NCBI RefSeq assembly: GCF_051020765.1
Contig: NW_027469083.1
Location: forward strand, 1,178,001 to 1,242,000
Length of the DNA stretch: 64,000 nucleotides
Direction: 5' to 3'
Source: Lasioglossum baleicum
Lineage: Eukaryota > Arthropoda > Insecta > Hymenoptera > Halictidae
Of the stretch, positions 19,088 to 29,362 are shown piece after piece; within the stretch, counting starts at the first letter, position 1; the number at the start of each line of letters is the position of its first letter. Both the position numbers and the translations under genes were made by a program. The notes under the pieces are model-generated. The model did not search any database. It was not told the origin of the DNA and was given only the letters and a program-made list of their open reading frames with translations.

Positions 19088-19401
19088 AATTTGTCACGTC
19101 CGTCACTGTGTTTTTGTTACAGGTACCAGGAGAGAGAAAAGAGAACAGTGACAGACGGACGGTTGAGATATGAAGATTAAAATGAGGAGTGGTCTTTCGT
19201 GCCGAGACAGCCGCGGGCTGTCATATGCACTAGGACAACCGATATTGCTATGGATGCAGTCAAGAAGAGAACGTCCGACGCGGTTACAAGAAGTGTCCCG
19301 ACAAGAATCGCGCGCGAGAGGATGCAACGAGAACGGTGAGTTTACAAGATTCAGCAATTATACAAGACATTATACGACTCACCGCAATGCTGTATTAACG
19401 C

Positions 19402-19920
19402 CTAATAATATTGTTGCAGCAGGAACTGGCGGTACTGGCAGTAGGTGTCGTACATCGGGTCTTCTATACAGATGCCCTCGAGGTGGGGAAGATCTGGCAG
19501 AGTTGCTGCTGCTCGGTTCGGGACGACATTAGTGGCCTTGGATGCTGGCCGCAAGACGACACGTTGATGAGCTGGCAGAGGAACGTCACGGATGATTCGG
19601 CAACGGACCCTGGGAACGATGATCGTGTCTCGGCTGTCGTCGTCGTCGGCTATGTCGATTACCTCAGGACGATCGACCGGATGTAGAACTGGCGTCGGAG
19701 CTCGCGAGAGGTCCGCGTGGTTGACCTCTTTAGGAGGGTTGCAAGGGCAACCGTACACAGAAACGCAATCGGACGCGTCACACGGAATGTGCTCGGTGGT
19801 TCCCAGAAGTTCGGTCCACTCGGTAGTGGCAATGATTTGATCGAGCACCGTTTTATCTCTCAACGCGCGTCTCAATTTAGCAAGTTGATACTTGCGTCCC
19901 GCTCGACGTGGGCGTCGCAT
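19402..19920 (-). CDS. ORF0 in the shared LTR, 172 aa
   Basis: Intact, with scattered substitutions (for example RDKTVLDQ, SDCVSVYG, HPVDRPEVIDIADDDDS, LEGICIEDP). The SIM-like block is unchanged. Confidence 0.57.
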   Translation of the reverse strand: MRRPRRAGRKYQLAKLRRALRDKTVLDQIIATTEWTELLGTTEHIPCDASDCVSVYGCPCNPPKEVNHADLSRAPTPVLHPVDRPEVIDIADDDDSRDTIIVPRVRCRIIRDVPLPAHQRVVLRPASKATNVVPNRAAATLPDLPHLEGICIEDPMYDTYCQYRQFLLQQYY

Positions 19921-20782
19921 GGGTAAGGAATAGTAATGATGGAATAATAATAATATAATGAACTTCCACTTGTTATTAACCTTTTAGGTAGTTAACTCGC
20001 TTCACGTCTATAATGGCGGCTCAGCGTTTCCACTGCGCACTTCAGACCAACTCTAGACGTGGCACGAGAACTTCTCTATGACTCGCTTCAAATTCCTTAT
20101 TGGCGGCTCAGCGTTTCCACTGCGCACTTTAGACCAAGTCCGGATATGTCACGAGTTTAATATATTCGATGCAAGAACTGAATTGGAAGATGGTGTTGAA
20201 CTAACACAAGAATAACAAGATCGAAGCACTGGTATAACAACGATATATTAAATAAGAACTGGTAAGTACACTGGTATACAATATGTAAGTAGTATTATAA
20301 TAGGAGTAGTAATTGGATTAATGAATAATGGATATAGTAATATGTTGTAGGAATAATGTATGAGTTGAGTTGAGTTGAGTTAGAATTGGAATTGGAATTG
20401 GAATTAGGAGTGAAGGATCGACACACTTCACTTTCGCGGAGCTAGACTGAACACGTCTGCTCTTGAAGCCGGACTGGCATGTCCGTGCGAGTCGCTCGCT
20501 TGGAGCGGACCGTTCGAGTCGCTGTCTGAAGGCGGACTGCTCGAGTCGCGAGATGGAGGCGGACTGATGCAAGCGTCCGCTCTGCCTTGCCTCCTTCGTT
20601 CGGAGTGGGGATAGCTGACGCTGCAGTCTCTTTGTTCTTCGGTCGTCGGGGTGGGAGAACCGCTGACGCAGCAGCGTCTTCGCTCCCGGGGACTGCACGT
20701 GCATTTCTGCTGACGCTGCAGTCTCGTGGCTGTCCTATTGCCCTCTACGAGCGTGGGACTGCTGATGCAGCAGTCTTTGGAC

Positions 20783-20815
20783 TTCTCGACGTTTCTAGAA
20801 GCTTCTAGATGCTTC
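20783..20815 (-). promoter_or_regulatory. heat-shock element array in the shared LTR
   Basis: Same seven-unit GAA/TTC array in reverse. Confidence 0.75.
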
Positions 20816-21059
20816 CAGAGTGATGCAATACTTTATTGCATTATGTGTCGTGGTGATGGGTTGAAACTGAGGTAAGGTGTTGATCAAGGAGAAGTTATGG
20901 TGATGGGTAGAGACGGAGATAAGGATTAGAACAATACAATAATGAGATCTTAATACTATGCTCTTATGTCTAGGGGACGGTGTGTGGATCTTATGCAGAT
21001 CAGACCTTGTATACATAGTGTGTGTACAAGGCCAACGTCGTACATCGGACGACGTAACA

Positions 21060-21103
21060 CCTCCCAACGCGGAAAAGAAATTTCTTACAAGGAAGAAATT
21101 TCT
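21060..21103 (-). other. PPT and PPT-proximal hairpin of A4
   Basis: The purine tract (complement of 21060-21068) adjoins the LTR. The hairpin arms are at 21076-21084 and 21095-21103, as in A1. They establish that the LTR on the left is the 3' LTR of A4. Confidence 0.75.
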
Positions 21104-21125
21104 CGCTCAACACTCGACCACACAC

Positions 21126-23321
21126 TCATTCATGCGACGCATCGTCCGGAGGTACTCCGCGCAGGGAGCACAGTTCTCGGCGAGTATTTCCTATATTTGT
21201 ACGAAACACTGGTCGCACTGAAATGTTGTCGGTGTCGGCACGTGGGGCTGGGGCTGGTTTTGTAATGTCCGACAAGTCGTATTCGCAATGTTCATTTTTC
21301 GACTGTCTTTTCTCGGGGTTTAGGGTGGGTGGGGAATCACTTTGTTCACTAACACTTTCACTTGCACTTTTCCTGTATCTTGCTGCATACGTGTAAGTAT
21401 TGTCCTTTTGCTTCAGGAAGATGAAGAATCTTGTGAGGGAGCTCCATACGGCGACTGCTAGATGCAAACTCCATCCGTAAAGTGAGTGCAATGCAATACC
21501 ATTGATTATGGTACTTATGATAGTCTTTATTGTTCGGATTGCTATATATATTCCTAGCACTCCAGCACTGATTGAACCAAATGTGGTGAATCCTGACCAC
21601 AGTTTTTGTGCTGTTGATTCCGCTATCTGTTGCAGGGAGTTTTCGTCAAGCAGGTTGAACATATTAACGTTTCCTGTTGCGTAATCTCTGCCGGATGCTC
21701 CTTGGGCGATAGAATTTATTACGGCCACTCTTTCCACTGGAAACATGATGTGGTCCTGTAGTTTGTTGAGATCCTCTTGGGAATAAATTCCGCCTGTTGC
21801 GATATTTGTTGGATCCACGTACTTCCACGTGGGTTTGATGAGTGGTTGTAATGTTGCTGGGGCAACGGTCTCTGTGAGTGACGGCGTTAAACGATACCAA
21901 ATTCCGTTTATTTTGTAGAGAGGCGGCAGGAGTTCATTGCATGGCTTTTCTGTACCTGTGGCAACTATAATATGGTCTCCTGGCTTTAAGAACTTGGAAG
22001 AATTCTGGTAAGTGATCGGAAGTTCATCGAAACACTTATCCGTTTTCCGAACTTGTACGGTTACTGGAATGCACTTTATAATATGCACCACTTCTCCAGC
22101 TGGAACTGCGACGAATCCTGGTTCTCGCATAATGGCAGCTGCTATTTCTTCCGGTGATGAGTGTAACATCGTTAGTGCGTTTTGAAGGACCTGTTTCTCC
22201 AGTTCGCACTTTTGCCGGATGACATCCTGGTACAACTGGGTAAGTTGACTTTTCAGATGTTTTTCTACGTAGATGAACTTACTATTCACGTAGGTGAATA
22301 TGTCCAGATTGCTTACTATGGTGTGAGTGCGTTCCTTGAATTTACCGGACAAACTTGTATCCAGAATAAAGAGCTTGGGGTGCTCCGTGCGAATAATAAT
22401 ATAACCGCAAATTGATGTACGACCAGATTCTGTCAACGCGAATGTGGTGTCTTCAGATTCCACCATATATAGTGTAGGTGAGAACTTTGTCTTTGTAGAA
22501 ACTCTGGTAGCTAGTCCTTCGTAGAGAACGTCGTAGCTATTGAACTTGCAGTAATCGTTGGGAACGACATCCCAGAATGTATGTCCATCTTGCGTATCAA
22601 GGCAGCTTCCTTTTGTGAAGGAGCATATTTGTCCTGACTGTAGATGGATCTGACCTGTAGAGAGCTTCACTGTTGCTGTGTAGTCCCTCAGGGTTATTCG
22701 AACAATGGCCTGTACAACGACACTGGTCCAAGTGCCGAATGGGTCGTTGTACGTTGTTCCCGCGCATTGCCCGTTATTTTGAAGTTCTCCCGCCAATGTG
22801 AGGCTGCGGGATGTAGTAGAATTGGGCTGGACTCCCGTGACCTGGGCGGTCGGAGTGATGAGGATTGTTCCGGTCTTCTGCAACTCGGAACAGGTTTCAC
22901 TGGTGGTTGCCAGTAAATATTCCTGTCGTCCGTTCGTGACGATGGAAACATGTGAGTGCATGCCACAATAGAATATCGTGCGGTCGATTTCTATGTGGCA
23001 CTGGATTACTCTCGTCTGAGTAAACTCTGCTAGTTGTAGCAATTGGATTTTTACTGAGTCCTCCGTGGGCTTGATTTCTTCAGGCTCGCAATCAGGAATA
23101 TCGATGATGGAGAACGTTGTCGTGTTCAGTGTAGATCCTCCACAATCGTATCCGATGAGGGTGTACACTCGCGTGGCTATAGAGAGTACGATGGCAACTT
23201 GGATCGGCTGCATGATTACAGTTTCGTGTGTGTCTAAGGACTGACGGTCTTCTGAGGCGATTGCTGCTTCGGAGGAGCGGTGTTGCGATGTGATATGCTG
23301 ATCTTCCAGTGGTGGAAGGAG
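21126..23321 (-). CDS. env: Env-like glycoprotein of A4 (695 aa from ATG 23213)
   Basis: From its own ATG at 23213 to the stop at 21126 the frame has the same length as A1 env, with no break. Signal-like N-terminus, cysteine-rich ectodomain with several N-x-S/T sites, membrane-proximal hydrophobic helix (about 21490-21570) and a polar tail are all present. The upstream linker codons (23214-23321) belong to the protease-env fusion, now separated by S2. The N-terminus could still be reached as an independent ORF. Likely role: membrane glycoprotein with fusion or transfer function (family inference, chuvirus-type). Confidence 0.85.
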   Translation of the reverse strand, partial: LLPPLEDQHITSQHRSSEAAIASEDRQSLDTHETVIMQPIQVAIVLSIATRVYTLIGYDCGGSTLNTTTFSIIDIPDCEPEEIKPTEDSVKIQLLQLAEFTQTRVIQCHIEIDRTIFYCGMHSHVSIVTNGRQEYLLATTSETCSELQKTGTILITPTAQVTGVQPNSTTSRSLTLAGELQNNGQCAGTTYNDPFGTWTSVVVQAIVRITLRDYTATVKLSTGQIHLQSGQICSFTKGSCLDTQDGHTFWDVVPNDYCKFNSYDVLYEGLATRVSTKTKFSPTLYMVESEDTTFALTESGRTSICGYIIIRTEHPKLFILDTSLSGKFKERTHTIVSNLDIFTYVNSKFIYVEKHLKSQLTQLYQDVIRQKCELEKQVLQNALTMLHSSPEEIAAAIMREPGFVAVPAGEVVHIIKCIPVTVQVRKTDKCFDELPITYQNSSKFLKPGDHIIVATGTEKPCNELLPPLYKINGIWYRLTPSLTETVAPATLQPLIKPTWKYVDPTNIATGGIYSQEDLNKLQDHIMFPVERVAVINSIAQGASGRDYATGNVNMFNLLDENSLQQIAESTAQKLWSGFTTFGSISAGVLGIYIAIRTIKTIISTIINGIALHSLYGWSLHLAVAVWSSLTRFFIFLKQKDNTYTYAARYRKSASESVSEQSDSPPTLNPEKRQSKNEHCEYDLSDITKPAPAPRADTDNISVRPVFRTNIGNTRRELCSLRGVPPDDASHE

Positions 23322-23565
23322 TGTTACGTCGTCCGATGTACGACGTTGGCCTTGTACACACACTATGTATACAAGGTCTGATCTGCATAAGATCCATACA
23401 CCGTCCCCTAGACATAAGAGCATAGTATTAAGATTTCATTATTCTATTGTTCTAATCCTTATCTCCGTCTCTACCCATCACCATAACTTCTCCTTGATCA
23501 ACACCTTACCTCAGTTTCAACCCATCACCACGACACATAATGCAATAAAGTATTGCATCACTCTG

Positions 23566-23598
23566 GAAGCATCTAGAAGCTTCTAGAAACGTCGAGAA
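23566..23598 (+). promoter_or_regulatory. heat-shock element array in S2
   Basis: Same seven-unit array as in the A1 LTR. B1 starts about 375 bp downstream and separates it from the ORF0 of S2. Confidence 0.75.
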
Positions 23599-23974
23599 GT
23601 CCAAAGACTGCTGCATCAGCAGTCCCACGCTCGTAGAGGGCAATAGGACAGCCACGAGACTGCAGCGTCAGCAGAAATGCACGTGCAGTCCCCGGGAGCG
23701 AAGACGCTGCTGCGTCAGCGGTTCTCCCACTCCGACGACTGAAGAACAAAGAGACTGCAGCGTCAGCTATCCCCACTCCGAACGAAGGAGGCAAGGCAGA
23801 GCGGACGCTTGCATCAGTCCGCCTCCATCTCGCGACTCGAGCAGTCCGCCTCCAGACAGCGACTCGAACGGTCCGCTCCAAGCGAGCGACTCGCACGGAC
23901 GTGCCAGTCCGGCTTCTTCCGACTTCAAGAGCAGACGTGTTCAGTCTAGCTCCGCGAAAGTGAAGTGTGTCGAT

Positions 23975-24916
23975 TGTTACGTCGGACGACCTCCGACGTT
24001 GGTCGAATCGAGGACCGTACCTCGATTCTAGGCTAAGATTAAATATTAAGTACATAATACCTCTTAAACCCATCGCTATCAAACTCTTGTTCTAAATCTA
24101 ATATCTCTTAAACCCATCGCTATCAAACTCTTGTTCTAATTCTAATACATCTTAAACCCATCACTACTTCACCCACGACTTTTCCTAAACTTGTTCTAAT
24201 ACCCATCACTACTTAAATCTCGACTCTCCCAATTGTTCTAAACCCAACCACCACTCCAAACTCTCAATCTTACCTAACACTTGTTCAAACCCTCATCTAC
24301 ACTTATAACTTGTTTAAACCCTCATCTACACTTAACACTTGTTCAAACCCTCATCTACACTTACAACTTGTTCAAATCCTCAACTCCGCTCGAGTAAACG
24401 CCACCTCGAGAACAAAGAGATCGCAACGTCAGCAGTCTTGCACGCGTCACCACTCTGTCGAGAGCGAGGACAAAGAGACTGCAACGTCAGCAGTCTTGCA
24501 CCCGTCACCACTCCGACGAGCGAGGACAAAGGGACTGCAGCGTCAGCAACCCCCACTCCGAGCGAAGGAGGCTACGCAGAGCTGCCTCTTGCATCAGTCT
24601 GGTGCTAGCCAGCGAAGTGAGCGGACGTGTCGATCTGCGCTCACTCCATTCTCACACAACGACATCAGTCAGTCTGGCCCAAGCCAGCGAAGCGAGCAGA
24701 CGTGTCGATCTGCGCTCTTCTAATTCGCGCTTCGACGTTCATCGACGTTTGTTCTACTATTCTATTCCAAATCCATTCCAATTCAATTCCTAAATCAATT
24801 CCAATTCTATCTCTTACTAACTCATACTCCGTATACGATTATTACGTTTAATTCATTTATTATTATACTACCAAGTTTATACTCAAGTGTACTCAACGTT
24901 CTTTATTTCAATATAT
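23975..24916 (+). repeat. 5' LTR of B1, first part
   Basis: Starts TGTTACGTCGGACGACC with an inverted pair ACGTCGG/CCGACGT, echoing the start of LTR A. It is cut at the ATAT target of element C. It contains tandem minisatellites and GTCAGC-type short repeats like those of LTR A, but no GAA/TTC heat-shock array. Confidence 0.93.
24061..24385 (+). repeat. minisatellites in LTR B
   Basis: A 44-bp unit beginning CTCTTAAACCCATCGCTATC occurs twice with a third degenerate copy, followed by three ~29-bp units of the CTTGTTCAAACCCTCATCTA type. The 3' LTR of B1 has the same set. B2 has fewer of the ~29-bp units, which accounts for most of its shorter LTR. Confidence 0.85.
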
Positions 24917-26560
24917 TGTGACGTGGCAGCTTTGCCGACGTCTGTCCGAACCCTTTTAACCGAGACCGGGTCACTCGCGAGCCGATACGAATCGAAGTGA
25001 GCGTAGCGATCGATCTCCCTGGAGACAACCGGCCTCCAGCGGCGGAAAATTTATCGCATTTGAATGTCGCGCCGCTGGGCGCGACACGGAGTTTCAGGAC
25101 CTGCTCCCTTGCAGGGGGAGCCGACACCTATCCGCAGCTGCTAATTGGCGAAAGCCATTACGGGAAGACGCCCGGCCGACCTATCACGCAACGGCGCGAA
25201 CGAGGAAGACAACGGGGATTGGACCGAGCTCGGATTCACCAACCCGGAGATGCCGACGAGGAAATGACTTCGTAGGGACGCTCATCTGCCCAACCTTGCC
25301 GACTCTCACCCGGGAACAGCCACGAGAGCTCACCTGGAATAGCTCGGGTCCATCCCCTCGCCCTCGCAGCGTTATCGGACGCGGCCCCGAGAAAATGAAC
25401 AATTGTCGGAGGCCCGGGTCCGAATTCCCCGAATTCGGCCCTGTAGCGAGGAGCCACGCGATAGGTCCGGCCGTCGTAGCAGCGAGGATAGATGAGGAAG
25501 TAGTGGGGGACGCCCCGTTTCCGCGTTCCGAGCCGACGCGAAGTGTGTCACTAGGACGAAGGACAAAGTGACACGCGCACGTGTTTTGAAACCGCGTTGA
25601 TCATAGCAAAGTACTGTGCTACGACCGCCATTGTCGAGCTTGAGCCGTGCCGTTTGGTAAGTACCGGTCATAATACTGCGAATAAAGTTCTGTGATTGCT
25701 CGTGTTGGCTCGGGACGTCTTTTGGAAGGTTCTGTAACCTATTTGCGCGGGCTAAGTGCTTCGGCGCGTCCGGGGTCCGAGACGAGTGTTCTCGCGCCGG
25801 CGCCGAAGCAGTGTGTCGTAGCGATCCCGAGTGGTTTTGCGGGACGTACGAATTTCGATTGCGGCCCTTTAGATTCACGATCCTCGGAAGTTCCACGGTG
25901 GGACGACGCGACGCGCCCGCTTCGATCTCGCTACGTGTTTGCCGTCCTCGCCTAGTCTCTTCGCACTGCGACGCGTATTCTATCGGGGCTCGGCGGAAAT
26001 CGTGCCTTTCCAGGCTTGTATCATTCACGCGGAATCCTGTGACCGCCGAGTCCGACGCGAACCGGGAATATTACGCGCGAACGACCGAACACCCGTCGAA
26101 ATCGATCGAGATCGCGCCGGCGGCCATCTTGTTCGCCACCGGCTCTCGCCGGTGGCCTGTCAACGTTAATTCCCGAGATAATAAACGATCTTTGTCTGCC
26201 GTAAATGTCTCGGTTCATTCTTTCCCTGTGAGAAACGTTCCCGTCGCGGGGAATGCCCCGTCTTTCACTCCACGTGTAACCTCGGACCCTTCTACCGCTA
26301 TCCCAGGTCGCGCAATCCTCGTGTGTTCGGAAAAGTGATCCCTCGGGTTTGAATCCCGATTGTTTTCGTGCGGCACGAGGGCGTGCCTGGCGCCCGTAGG
26401 TCCCATTTCGAGCGCTCGAGGGAGAACAATTTCGAATACGCGAGTGATTGTTTGTCCCGGGAGGACCACGTTTCGCGCGACCGAGCGTGGCCCGGCCGTC
26501 AGGCCATAATTTCCCGAGTCCGGTCACCGATTCTGTCGAGAACCGGTGAACGGCGTGACA
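24917..26560 (+). repeat. 5' LTR of element C, 1644 bp
   Basis: Starts TGTGACGTGG and ends GGCGTGACA, followed by AAT and the PBS. It is GC-rich and unlike LTRs A and B in sequence. Several open frames of 70-220 codons exist on both strands, but none shows a recognisable domain and they overlap each other, so I do not call genes here. Confidence 0.95.
26135..26185 (+). promoter_or_regulatory. hairpin and AATAAA in LTR C
   Basis: GCCACCGGC (26135-26143), loop TCTC and GCCGGTGGC (26148-26156) form a perfect 9-bp stem. AATAAA follows at 26180-26185. The same pair is in the 3' LTR at 35317-35338 and 35362-35367. A poly(A) signal role in the R region is inferred. Confidence 0.45.
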
Positions 26561-26563
26561 AAT

Positions 26564-26577
26564 TGGCGCCCGAACAG
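26564..26577 (+). other. PBS of element C, tRNA-Lys type
   Basis: TGGCGCCCGAACAG, three bases after the LTR, complements the 3' end of tRNA-Lys plus CCA. Confidence 0.85.
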
Positions 26578-27391
26578 TTCAAATCTCTCGCAGAGGAAGC
26601 GATTTGAGAAAAGGCTTGTTCGTACCGACGCGTGGAGAAGCGCGGGGCTCTCACAGGAGAAAACATATTATCGGCGAAGAAAGGCGAGTCACAGAGACGA
26701 AGCGAGCCGCGGCGTAATAGAGACACGCGACCCGTGTAAACATTCTTTTTTTCTCTCTCTCGTTCATTCAGTCGGGAGAATCGAGCCAGCACGGAATTGT
26801 ATTACAATCTGATATTTACTGTCTACAAGGTTCACCTTGTAATTGTTTCGTGTGCCATTCCAGCGGCCAAGTGTAGATACCGGGTGACCACAATTATACC
26901 GATTAAATATTTGATTATTTAATAAATTATAATTTCTGAAAGTGTTGGTCTGTTGGTTGCAGTATTTATTTATTTATTTGTTTGTTGAAGAGTTTATTTA
27001 TTTATTTATTAATTTATTTATTGTAAATCTCTAGTCATGTAATTCGTTCAAATTATTTATTGTTACTAAATTATTTATTTATTAATTTATTTAATTACTT
27101 ATTTGTTGTCTACGAATTTTATCATTTATTAATTTTTTTTAACGTCTCCAAAGAGGTTTAGGGGGGACAACCTTCGTAGGTTGTGGGGTCTCGCGGTCGG
27201 TTGCGTGGTACGGGCGACTATCGCACTTGCTGGTACGGGACGCGCCAACGAGTGCGACCCACCAGCGGGTCGAGGGTGCCCCTCGCAAACCGACACGCGG
27301 GATATAGCGCGCGGAGGTTGTACCACTAAAACTCGTTCGAGGAGACGCAGTTTAATTAAACCCCTATTTTGTTTTGTCGGGGTCACCCGCC

Positions 27392-27422
<31 letters not shown>

Positions 27423-28048
27423 AAATTAGTTATCGAGGCCTGGAATGACGCACGACCGATAGAATTTATGCAAAATTGATTGAAATTTATTGTGTATTTT
27501 CCCCATAAATTTTGTCGCCCACCCACATGTTTTTTTATGATGTTTTTTTTATGTGGTGTTGGGGGAAAGTATGGTGTTTGAGATGTCAATGTGGTAGCCT
27601 AGACGAGTGCCGTCTTAACCTCGATTAGATTCGTTCGGGTTGTATTTGTGATTTTCGAATGAAATTAGCGAAATATCGTACACCCCTCAAGTATAGATTG
27701 CGACGGCTAGCGCTGGCCGAGAAAAGGAGGAGGGGGTACGACGATTAGTTACAGAAAACGCGTATGAACACTGTCGACGGGCAGTAGAACGCGATTAGGT
27801 TACTCGATAGGAGACTTACTCTTTCCTGCCGCGAAGATAAGAAAGATGAATTGCCGGGGGAAGGCCGCGTAAGAAAAATCGGATTTTTCGTTTGCTCGCG
27901 GGTACAAAGTAGATACGCGTTCTCTCTCTCTCGAATAATTTCCGCAAGTAGAGCGGCCGGCATTCGTGTAACGCGGCCGGCGAACCCGATCCCTATCCAT
28001 TATACCGTACAACCGCAACCAGAGTAGTCAGGTACCGAAACCCCGGAA
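26578..28048 (+). other. long leader of element C, non-coding
   Basis: No convincing gene. It contains a TTTATTTA-type low-complexity stretch (about 26965-27125), a hairpin ACAACCT-TCGT-AGGTTGT (27167-27184) and a run of 29 A (27392-27420). Short ORFs here lack domains. A packaging signal would be expected in this region (inference). Confidence 0.6.
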
Positions 28049-29362
28049 ATGAGAAGCCTACTTAATATACCGAAAAGGGAACGGTCCAACTCGGAAGAGC
28101 GATCAGTTTACGGAGACGCGATGGAGCAGGAGTGGGTATCCGAAGCGGGCCCCTCGGGGTACGTAAGGGGCAACAGAGAGAGGTCACCCCCTCACGAAGT
28201 AATCCTCCCAGTCTCCACATCCCGAGTACCGAGCGGAGCGAGACCTCGAGACCTTTATTACCAGGGGACACCCATCGTCGACATAATGCGACGATGGAAA
28301 TTAAAATTCACCGGAGAACCGGAAGAGGACCCTGAGGAGTTTCTAGAAGATCTAGAGCTACAACGGGAGTATTGTAATATCGCAAGAAGCGACTTGTTAC
28401 GTTGTTTAGCGGTATGTCTCGGGGGAACCGCAAAGCATTGGTACAAGGAGGAGGGGGCGGAGTGTACAACATGGGAGGAATTCGCGGAGGCTTTTAGGGA
28501 ATTTTTCGGGGAAACGGACTACCAGGACACTCTGGTACGCAGAATAAAAGATAATTATCAGGAGAAGGATGAACCGGTACGCGAATACATTATGAAAATG
28601 TCGGTCTTATTTAAGAGATTACAGCCACCGTGGTTGGAACAGAAAAAGGCGAAGCGGTTATATTGGGGCGCAAGGCCATCCCTGCAGCGTTCCATAGCGA
28701 TCGGTTCGATAGCTACGGTGAGAGAACTGCGTAAACAGTTAATTGAAGCTGAACGGGAGATAGAGCAAAGGAACAAGAATGGGCCGAAATCCTCGCGGGA
28801 GGACCGCCCCGGTTCCGCTTCAGATTCCCCCCGATACTCGCGCTCTAGATCGGAAACGCGGAATAGATCAGTCCGTTTCGAGTATGCGAACGCGGTAGCA
28901 ACCACCAGCGGGGACGAGACGGGAGATTCGGACGCGAGTTCATTTAAATCTGCCGGGGGGAGCTCGAGATCTGGGTCGGGAACTCGCGAACCCAAGGCGG
29001 CGCTAAGGAAGAGTGTTCCACAAGCCACGCCGAAGGGAAGCGAAAAATCCCGATCCGGAAAAACATCACGGGACCCCTCGCGTGAGCCCCGCCCTCGCGC
29101 GGCGGAGATGACCGCAGCCGTAACAACAGGCCAATGGGACTCGCACGATAAACAGCGTGCGAACGGAGGGATTCGGCTGCAATGTTGGAATTGCCGTAAG
29201 ACCGGTCACCTTTCACGCCATTGCCGAGAAGAACGTCAGTTACGTTGTTACGGTTGCGGGGCGGCAGGTGTCACGAGGAAACGTTGCCAAAGGTGTCGAC
29301 CGCGATCGGGAAACGACAGGGGGAGTCAATCGGAGCGGCCGGAGAGACTCCACCCGAATTGA
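28049..29362 (+). CDS. gag: Gag of element C, 437 aa
   Basis: Starts at ATG 28049. A Ty3/Gypsy-type capsid core is suggested by WKLKFTGEPEEDPEEFLEDL and the following LGGTAKHWY segment (about residues 80-135). A basic Arg/Ser-rich stretch precedes two Cys-rich motifs near the C-terminus: CWNCRKTGHLSRHC (CCHC) and CYGCG...CQRC. The last ~140 nt overlap pol, which lies in the -1 frame, so Gag-Pol is probably made by -1 frameshifting. Confidence 0.9.
   Translation: MRSLLNIPKRERSNSEERSVYGDAMEQEWVSEAGPSGYVRGNRERSPPHEVILPVSTSRVPSGARPRDLYYQGTPIVDIMRRWKLKFTGEPEEDPEEFLEDLELQREYCNIARSDLLRCLAVCLGGTAKHWYKEEGAECTTWEEFAEAFREFFGETDYQDTLVRRIKDNYQEKDEPVREYIMKMSVLFKRLQPPWLEQKKAKRLYWGARPSLQRSIAIGSIATVRELRKQLIEAEREIEQRNKNGPKSSREDRPGSASDSPRYSRSRSETRNRSVRFEYANAVATTSGDETGDSDASSFKSAGGSSRSGSGTREPKAALRKSVPQATPKGSEKSRSGKTSRDPSREPRPRAAEMTAAVTTGQWDSHDKQRANGGIRLQCWNCRKTGHLSRHCREERQLRCYGCGAAGVTRKRCQRCRPRSGNDRGSQSERPERLHPN

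Larger units (their letters stand above)
12257..21059 (-). mobile_element. LTR retrotransposon A3, RT-less, tandem with A4
   Basis: In minus orientation: 5' LTR (21059-19092), PBS, gag interrupted by solo LTR S1, and the protease-linker-env frame, cut within the C-terminal part of env by A2. The env end and 3' LTR are left of the window. Its 5' LTR is bounded on the far side by the PPT and env of A4, so one LTR serves two elements. Confidence 0.9.
19092..21059 (-). repeat. A-type LTR shared by A3 (as 5' LTR) and A4 (as 3' LTR), 1968 bp
   Basis: On its inner side (19091 and below) lie the PBS and gag of A3. On its outer side (21060 and above) lie the purine tract, hairpin and env end of A4. 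There is no second LTR and no TSD between them. Such a tandem with a single central LTR is expected from unequal recombination between LTRs or from two linked reverse transcripts. Confidence 0.92.

Noticed and set aside
25372..26028. Open frames of 168-218 codons in LTR C on both strands
   Set aside because: They overlap one another, lack recognisable domains and lie in GC-rich sequence where long chance frames are common. Identity between the two LTRs adds no evidence of selection.
26346..26360. GGTTTGAATCCC in LTR C, resembling a tRNA B box
   Set aside because: There is no matching A box and no cloverleaf around it.
27392..27420. Poly(A) run as the tail of a retroposed gene or SINE
   Set aside because: There is no body of a SINE or cDNA before it and no target duplication; it is part of the element C leader.
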